Positions 58,934 through 64,000 of a stretch of 64,000 nt of DNA are shown here, in pieces. A program made the position numbers and the translations under genes. The stretch lies in assembly GCA_934717745.1 (NCBI GenBank), contig CAKUZB010000002.1:151575-215574 (forward strand), read 5' to 3'. Position 1 is the first letter of the stretch; each line of letters begins with the position of its first letter. The notes beneath the pieces are model-generated. The model had not been told where the DNA came from, made no database searches, and saw nothing but the letters and a program-made list of their open reading frames with translations. This stretch comes from an uncultured Candidatus Melainabacteria bacterium (GTDB lineage Bacteria; Cyanobacteriota; Vampirovibrionia; Gastranaerophilales; Gastranaerophilaceae).

Positions 58934-60034
58934 ATGAAAAATAAATTAACAGCACTAATTTTAATATTGATGATGAGTTTGGTTCTACCAATGCAAGTTC
59001 AGGCAGCGAACGTGAAAATTGGCGACATCACTCATGTTAAGGGTGTAAGAAACAATCAAATCATCGGTTACGGTTTAGTAGTAGGTCTTCCCGGAACAGG
59101 GGACAACTCTCGTTCTACACAATTAACAAATAAAATGTTATTAATGAACTTGGGTACTGTAATTGAACAAGAAAACTATATTCAAAAAGGTTCAGCGGCA
59201 GCAGTAATCGTAACAGCAAGTGTTCCACCATTTGCAAAAAACGGTGATGAAATCGACGTTACAGTATCAACTTTAGCAGACGCAAAAAGTTTAGAAGGTG
59301 GTGTTTTAGTTCAAACCATTTTGAAAGCACCAAACGGTGAAGCAGTTGCAGTTGCACAAGGCCCTGTTTCAGTTGGTGGTGTAAACGCAAGAGCAAACGG
59401 TTCAATGAGAAGAACAGCAATCACAACAACAGGTAGAATCCCTGGTGGTGCGATTATGGAAAGAGATATTGATACAGAAATCGGCGACGATACTTCAATT
59501 ACATTGTCTTTAGACCATTCAGATTACACAATGGTTTCAAGAATTGCTCAAAGAATTAGTGCAGTTGCACCAGCAAAAGCAATCGACGGAAGTTCAGTTA
59601 AAGTAACAATCCCAAACGCTTTTCAAAATGACAGAGTTACATTTTTATCAATACTTGAAAACTTAGAAGTAAGCCCAACAGCAGAAAGAGCAAAAGTTAT
59701 CGTAAATGAAAGAACAGGAACTGTTGTTATCGGCTCTCAAGTAAAACTTCTACCAGCGGCAGTTGCACACGGTAATGTAACGGTAACAGTTTCTACAGCA
59801 AACGATGTTTCTCAACCAAATTCTTTTGCACAAGGTGCTACAGTTGGATTTTCAAATTCAGCAATCGGTGTAGATAAAGGTGAAGGCAGTGTTGTAAAAA
59901 TGAATGGAAACAGCAATCTTAATGACTTAGTAAATGCTCTAAATTCAATCGGTGTTGCACCAATAGATATTATCAGTATTTTACAAGCATTAAAGAAAGC
60001 AGGAAGTTTACAGGCTGATTTACAAATTATTTAG
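58934..60034 (+). CDS. flgI: Flagellar P-ring protein FlgI
   Basis: 366 residues. A signal peptide (ALILILMMSLVLPMQVQA) precedes KIGDITHVKGVRNNQIIGYG and LVVGLPGTGDNSRST, hallmarks of FlgI, and RTGTVVIGSQVKLLPAAVAH. The C-terminus LNDLVNALNSIGVAPIDIIS then ILQALKKAGSLQADL is typical. It forms the periplasmic ring around the rod, with FlgA as chaperone. Confidence 0.96.
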   Translation: MKNKLTALILILMMSLVLPMQVQAANVKIGDITHVKGVRNNQIIGYGLVVGLPGTGDNSRSTQLTNKMLLMNLGTVIEQENYIQKGSAAAVIVTASVPPFAKNGDEIDVTVSTLADAKSLEGGVLVQTILKAPNGEAVAVAQGPVSVGGVNARANGSMRRTAITTTGRIPGGAIMERDIDTEIGDDTSITLSLDHSDYTMVSRIAQRISAVAPAKAIDGSSVKVTIPNAFQNDRVTFLSILENLEVSPTAERAKVIVNERTGTVVIGSQVKLLPAAVAHGNVTVTVSTANDVSQPNSFAQGATVGFSNSAIGVDKGEGSVVKMNGNSNLNDLVNALNSIGVAPIDIISILQALKKAGSLQADLQII

Positions 60035-60053
60035 TAAAAACAAGGGTGGGGAA

Positions 60054-60401
60054 ATGAACAATTCGATAAATTCAATATCAGCAAACTTATTGAACAATAA
60101 CGGAATCGTAAACAACGATACTCAAATATTCAATAACATCAAAGAATCTGGCGGACAAAAAGAGCAATTAAAAAAAGTCGGACAAGAGTTTGAAACTTTA
60201 TTTATGACAAAAATGATGACTTTGATGGATAAAACAATTGATAGAGAAGGCGGTTTGCTTGGCGGAGAATCAAAATACGTAGACACCTTCAAAAATCACG
60301 TATTTCAAGAAGTAAGCAGACAAATGTCAAAGAGTCCACACACATCAATTGGAATTGCAAGCCAAATTTACAAACAAATGGAAAGATACGTACAAGGTTA
60401 G
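60054..60401 (+). CDS. flgJ: Rod-binding protein, FlgJ N-terminal domain
   Basis: 115 residues. The rod-binding domain reads QEFETLFMTKMMTLMDKTID, then GGESKYVDTFKNHVFQEVSR and TSIGIASQIYKQMERYV. It acts as a rod cap or assembly scaffold. The muramidase half of proteobacterial FlgJ is missing; the operon supplies a separate SLT protein at its start. Position after flgI is the standard place. Confidence 0.9.
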   Translation: MNNSINSISANLLNNNGIVNNDTQIFNNIKESGGQKEQLKKVGQEFETLFMTKMMTLMDKTIDREGGLLGGESKYVDTFKNHVFQEVSRQMSKSPHTSIGIASQIYKQMERYVQG

Positions 60402-60423
60402 GAATAAAAAAGGGATATAAAAT

Positions 60424-60708
60424 ATGTTAAACGGAATTTCAGCAGGAGCATCAAACTCAATACAAGCCTTTACAGCAGTAAACGCTTTTAAAAACTCACA
60501 AGAAGCCTTAAAAAAAGATAACTTCAAAGTTGAAGATAACACACCAAGCGGTGTTGACTTAAAAGACAACAACAGAATTTTAAAAGACCAAGATGTTGAA
60601 GACATTCGCAAATACGCAAAAATTGCAGGCGAAGACAATCTAACTAATGAAGACATCAAATACGGCTTAACATACGGCAGAAGTGTAATTGCAGAATACA
60701 TAATATAA
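60424..60708 (+). CDS. Unknown small protein in the FlgM position
   Basis: 94 residues, lying between flgJ and flgN, where flgM often sits. The C-terminal half is helical (DQDVEDIRKYAKIAGEDNLT, then DIKYGLTYGRSVIAEYII). The N-terminus (GISAGASNSIQAFTAVNAF) resembles flagellar export starts. I see no convincing FlgM anti-sigma motif. The protein may be an unrecognised FlgM analogue or a lineage-specific export substrate. AAGGGATATAAAAT lies before the ATG. Confidence 0.65.
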   Translation: MLNGISAGASNSIQAFTAVNAFKNSQEALKKDNFKVEDNTPSGVDLKDNNRILKDQDVEDIRKYAKIAGEDNLTNEDIKYGLTYGRSVIAEYII

Positions 60709-60741
60709 TAAGATATATATTTATATATACATGGAGAAAAA

Positions 60742-61242
60742 ATGGAACAACAATTTTTTGAAAAAATATCAAATATGATAGATAACGCAATCTCAGCATA
60801 CGAAGAACTTTTAGTTTTCTATAAAGAGAAAAAACAGGCACTTTTAAAACAAGATACAAATATGCTTGCACTTGTTGATGAAAAAATTGTTGCTCAAGTA
60901 AAATATATTACAAACTTAAACAAAAGACGTGAAAATTTTTGCAAAGAAAACGAAATTGAATCTGTTAAAATTACGGAATTAATTGAACTTGCACAAAAAG
61001 AATGTCCCGATTTTGAAGAAGTGTACGAACAACAAAAAGTAAAGATACGTAACATTGCAGATGAATTAGCGTTAGTTGAGAAAGCAAATGTGGAATTATT
61101 AAAGCATAGTTTAACTATGTCAGATAAACTATTAGATATAATAATAAGTGCAGCAGGTTCGCAAAAGGATTCTTACGACCAGCACGGAAAAAATATAGAA
61201 GCCAATAAAATTACGATTGGTTCTATAGTGGAAGAGGCTTAA
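60742..61242 (+). CDS. flgN: FlgN-family export chaperone
   Basis: 166 residues, all helical coiled coil: ISAYEELLVFYKEKKQALLK, then VDEKIVAQVKYITNLNKRRE and FCKENEIE. This is the FlgN pattern. It binds and protects FlgK and FlgL, whose genes follow directly. The gap to flgK is 13 bases. Confidence 0.82.
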   Translation: MEQQFFEKISNMIDNAISAYEELLVFYKEKKQALLKQDTNMLALVDEKIVAQVKYITNLNKRRENFCKENEIESVKITELIELAQKECPDFEEVYEQQKVKIRNIADELALVEKANVELLKHSLTMSDKLLDIIISAAGSQKDSYDQHGKNIEANKITIGSIVEEA

Positions 61243-61255
61243 AAAGGAGTTTAAG

Positions 61256-62740
61256 ATGACCATTAGCAAAGCAATGAACATTTCCCTAACAGGGTTAAAC
61301 GCAAATCAAGCAGCATTAAATGTTGTTTCTCATAATATTGCGAACATAAACACCGAAGGCTACGTTAGACAACGTGCTAATTTTGTTGAAATGAGAACAG
61401 CAACAAGAGATGGTTCTGTAAGTGGACAAATTGCTTCACTTGCGGGTGTTAGAATTGGTAGCATTACAACTGCTGCAAACGATTACATAAACAATTACTA
61501 TAGAACTCAAAATTCTAAACTTCAAGGCTTATTATCAGAAGCAGACACCGCAGGACAAATTGCAGACCTTATGGACGAACTAAAAGGTACAGGTCTTGGC
61601 GATGCTTTAAATGACTTTTTCAGTGCAGCAAACTCTTTAAACCAAAATCCGACAGATTATAGTTTAAGAGTTAATTATGCACAAAAAGCAAAAGCCGTTA
61701 CAACTAAATTTAATGCAATGAGTTCAAATATTACCAAACTTAGAGAATCTAAAATTGGTAATGGAGAAGCCACCGGAGAATCAGCAAAAGCATCTGAAGC
61801 AGGAACTTATGTAAATCAGTTCAATTCATACATTAAACAATTAGAAACTGTAAATAAACAAATCACATCAAGACCTGAAGATGCAGGTTTACAAACACAA
61901 AGAGATCAAATTTTATCTCAATTGTCAAACCTTGCAAACGTAACAACTTCGCTAAATCCATCTGGAACAGCGAACGTTAAAATCGGTGATATTGACATAC
62001 TTAAACACTGTGAAATTCAAACAGAAATTAATATTACAGCAAATGGCAGAATCGTGGCAGAAAATGCCACAGGAAAGACTGTTGATATTACAGACAATAT
62101 TACAGAAGGTTCTTTAGGCGGAACTTTAAAAAGTATTTCTACAATTGATGATGCAATGAAAGACATTGACGCTCTTGCAAAAGCATTTGCAGAAAAAATG
62201 AATGAAATTCAAACTAAAGACAACGGAACAGGTACACCATGTTCATATAACAGAACAGCAGATCAACTGGAAAAATCAACAGAAAACCTATTTAAAATAG
62301 GCGACGGTTCACCGGATTTTACTGCAAGTAATATTACAATCAATGATGAAATCTTAAAAAACCCTGATTTGATTGCAGCAGCAAGAGTTGATACAAATGT
62401 AACTGGTTGGGAAAAATCAGTTGGTAATGGCGACAATGCCCTTGAAATGTATAACGTTCAAAACGAAAAACTAGGAGCATTAAACGGTCTTACACTAAAC
62501 GATTATATTATTTCACTTGGAACAAAATTTGCACTGGAAGCAAGTCAAAAAGCAAATGATGCTGAAATTCAAGGCGGAATTGTTGACGGAATCCACAATC
62601 AAATCCTTTCAGAAACAGGTGTAAACCTTGACGAAGAATTAAGTAATATGATAATCTATCAACAAGCATACAATGCTTCAGCAAGAGTATTCTCAGCATG
62701 TGTTGAAGTTTTTGATACACTGGTAAATCTAGGTACATAA
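61256..62740 (+). CDS. flgK: Flagellar hook-associated protein 1 (FlgK)
   Basis: 494 residues. The N-terminal rod/hook motif reads NISLTGLNANQAALNVVSHN and IANINTEGYVRQRANF. The C-terminus LSNMIIYQQAYNASARVFSA then VEVFDTLVNLGT is typical. It forms the first hook-filament junction ring. GGAG precedes the ATG. Length is within the family range. Confidence 0.95.
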   Translation: MTISKAMNISLTGLNANQAALNVVSHNIANINTEGYVRQRANFVEMRTATRDGSVSGQIASLAGVRIGSITTAANDYINNYYRTQNSKLQGLLSEADTAGQIADLMDELKGTGLGDALNDFFSAANSLNQNPTDYSLRVNYAQKAKAVTTKFNAMSSNITKLRESKIGNGEATGESAKASEAGTYVNQFNSYIKQLETVNKQITSRPEDAGLQTQRDQILSQLSNLANVTTSLNPSGTANVKIGDIDILKHCEIQTEINITANGRIVAENATGKTVDITDNITEGSLGGTLKSISTIDDAMKDIDALAKAFAEKMNEIQTKDNGTGTPCSYNRTADQLEKSTENLFKIGDGSPDFTASNITINDEILKNPDLIAAARVDTNVTGWEKSVGNGDNALEMYNVQNEKLGALNGLTLNDYIISLGTKFALEASQKANDAEIQGGIVDGIHNQILSETGVNLDEELSNMIIYQQAYNASARVFSACVEVFDTLVNLGT

Positions 62741-62793
62741 ATTTCAAATAAGCACACAAAACGGATTTTGTAAGCATTATGAGGGTATAAACT

Positions 62794-63738
62794 ATGTCAA
62801 TAACAAGAGTTTCAACATATCAAGTAAATAAAACATTTGCAAACCAGTTAAACAACACACAGTCAAAGTTTAACAAACTTTCGCAACAAATCACTTCCGG
62901 AAACAGAATTTCTTCTACAATTGAAGATCCGGTTGCGGCAAGAGGTATTATTAAAGCAAATAAAGAACTTAGCAATATTGATGAATACAAAAAGAACATT
63001 GAACTTGCAGATAATGAATTATCAACAATTGATGCGGCTTTAAAAAGCATTAATGACCAATTGAGCAAGGCTCACGACTTAGCAATGCAAATTGCTAACG
63101 GAACTCTTGGCGAAGAACAAATTACAGCATATCAACAAGAACTTGATTCAATTATTGATAACGTTACAAGACTTACAAACACTCAATATGATGACCAATA
63201 CCTGTTTGCCGGCACAAGAACAACAACTCCACCATATACTGTTGGTGCAAACGGACTTGAATACGCAGGTAATACAGAAGCGAGATATGCAATTATCGGA
63301 GAAAATAAAACTGAGCAAATCAATTTAATTGGTAAAGATTACTTCGGCAGTGCAGATTTCACAACAGATGCTAACGGAACAATTACATATAACGGCGGAG
63401 ATGGTGCTTTTGGTGCATTGTATAAATTAAAAGCAGCAATTCAAGATGGTTCAAATATTGATACAACTTCACTTAAAGAGGCTATGAACGGACTTGATGA
63501 AGGTGTAAACACAGTTACTGCCGGAAAAACAAAAGTCGGTGCAGTAGGCTCAACTTTTGATGATATAATTACATCTTACGAAAATGATTCTTTGAATATA
63601 ACAAAATTACGTTCAAATTTACAAGATACTGACTTGCCAAGTGCAATTTCTGATTGGTATTCTTCATATCAAGCAATGCAAGCATCTTATACATTAATGG
63701 GACAAAGAGCAAATATGTCTTTATTAAATTATATATAA
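62794..63738 (+). CDS. flgL: Flagellar hook-associated protein 3 (FlgL)
   Basis: 314 residues. It has flagellin-like ends: RVSTYQVNKTFANQLNNTQS, KLSQQITSGNRISSTIEDPV near residue 30, and the C-terminal SYQAMQASYTLMGQRANMSL then LNYI. It is the second junction protein between hook and filament. It is the last gene of the operon and is followed by a strong terminator. Flagellin itself is not in the window. Confidence 0.93.
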   Translation: MSITRVSTYQVNKTFANQLNNTQSKFNKLSQQITSGNRISSTIEDPVAARGIIKANKELSNIDEYKKNIELADNELSTIDAALKSINDQLSKAHDLAMQIANGTLGEEQITAYQQELDSIIDNVTRLTNTQYDDQYLFAGTRTTTPPYTVGANGLEYAGNTEARYAIIGENKTEQINLIGKDYFGSADFTTDANGTITYNGGDGAFGALYKLKAAIQDGSNIDTTSLKEAMNGLDEGVNTVTAGKTKVGAVGSTFDDIITSYENDSLNITKLRSNLQDTDLPSAISDWYSSYQAMQASYTLMGQRANMSLLNYI

Positions 63739-63790
63739 TAGAAAAATTTTACTTACCATTCATTTACAAATTTAGACAATTGTCTATAAT

Positions 63791-63822
63791 AAAAAAAGCC
63801 TCAAAAATGAGGCTTTTTTATT
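63791..63822. terminator. Bidirectional terminator after flgL
   Basis: AAAAAAGCCTC pairs with GAGGCTTTTTT across an AAAAAT loop. It ends the flagellar operon and also faces the gene entering from the right edge. Confidence 0.85.
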
Positions 63823-63895
63823 AATTTCATTTAATCTACAAAACTTACGTGTTATTTGTAATTCGCTTGAATTTGATTTTTCAAGTTTTGACACA

Positions 63896-64000
63896 TTATG
63901 CGAAAGTTTTGAAAGAATCATCTACGTTTTTATCAATTACACTTGAAATTGATTCCATTTCTGTTGAAATTGCTGATTGTTCTGTATCTAATTGTTTCAA
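63896..64000 (-). CDS. C-terminal end of a lineage-type hypothetical protein (partial)
   Basis: The last 34 codons and stop of a minus-strand gene that enters from the right edge. The tail reads LKQLDTEQSAISTEMESISS, then VIDKNVDDSFKTFA. From memory, an LDTE...EMES...SFKTF ending recurs in hypothetical proteins of Melainabacteria/Gastranaerophilales, which supports the assignment of the window. The domain content of the rest is not visible. Confidence 0.7.
   Translation of the reverse strand: MKQLDTEQSAISTEMESISSVIDKNVDDSFKTFA

Noticed and set aside
60424..60708. Calling this gene flgM outright.
   Set aside because: The position fits, but the C-terminal sigma-binding pattern is not convincing by eye.
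1..64000. tRNA or rRNA genes and insertion sequences.
   Set aside because: Intergenic regions were scanned for cloverleaf-type CCA/TTCGA patterns and transposase frames; none was recognised. A covariance-model search would be decisive.

Overview
The window is AT-rich, densely coding bacterial DNA with a Gram-negative envelope signature (Kdo transferase, L-ring and P-ring proteins). Combined with an S-layer-homology protein, prepilin-like proteins, a FliW-CsrA pair and a C-terminal tail ending SFKTFA at the right edge, it looks like a gut member of the non-photosynthetic sister group of Cyanobacteria (Vampirovibrionia/Melainabacteria, order Gastranaerophilales). That placement is inference from gene content; no rRNA or tRNA gene was seen.

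Layout. 1-3.1 kb: edge of a secreted protein, a sugar ABC permease, a soluble histidine kinase and two unrecognised proteins. 3.1-7.2 kb: a small hydrophobic peptide locus, a CsoR-type metal sensor with a CDF exporter, a small HTH regulator beside a decayed copy of itself, and ComEC. 7.3-12.5 kb: a phosphodiester-glycosidase-type protein behind a promoter and long leader, two secreted proteins, then fliW-csrA-TPR. 12.5-17.1 kb (minus): purA, an ORF6N-domain gene, etfA, etfB, a tiny Cys protein and an FAD/NAD/[2Fe-2S] oxidoreductase. 17.2-27.0 kb: cytidylyltransferase and surface-sugar genes, including a very AT-rich minus-strand cluster led by waaA. 27-42.7 kb: a second small-peptide locus, aminotransferase, ACT protein, HD-GYP response regulator, AgcS symporter, glycosyltransferase, prepilin, GH57, YjbQ, TPR and LysM proteins, glyA, a WecA/TagO-type transferase with an apparent ATT start, and a DUF2229 protein. 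42.7-54.8 kb: SLH protein, MATE, Nif3-like, gmk, OPA transporter, DEDDh exonuclease, trxA, SIMPL protein, ligA and speB. 54.8-63.8 kb: a third small-peptide locus and a flagellar operon (lytic transglycosylase, flgF-like, flgG, flgA, flgH, flgI, rod-binding flgJ, an unknown gene, flgN, flgK, flgL).

The most interesting signal is a set of three dispersed intergenic loci (about 3.2-3.42, 27.08-27.31 and 54.85-55.13 kb) with one design. Each has a 24-36 residue hydrophobic peptide gene with a near-perfect Shine-Dalgarno site. Each has a convergent promoter TTGAAA/T-16 bp-TATAAT reading back over the peptide gene. The predicted antisense RNA starts with a stable hairpin and would end at a hairpin inside the peptide gene. 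The ends of each locus are complementary, so the peptide mRNA could close 5' to 3'. This is the architecture of type I toxin-antitoxin systems and appears to be a family not described for this lineage.
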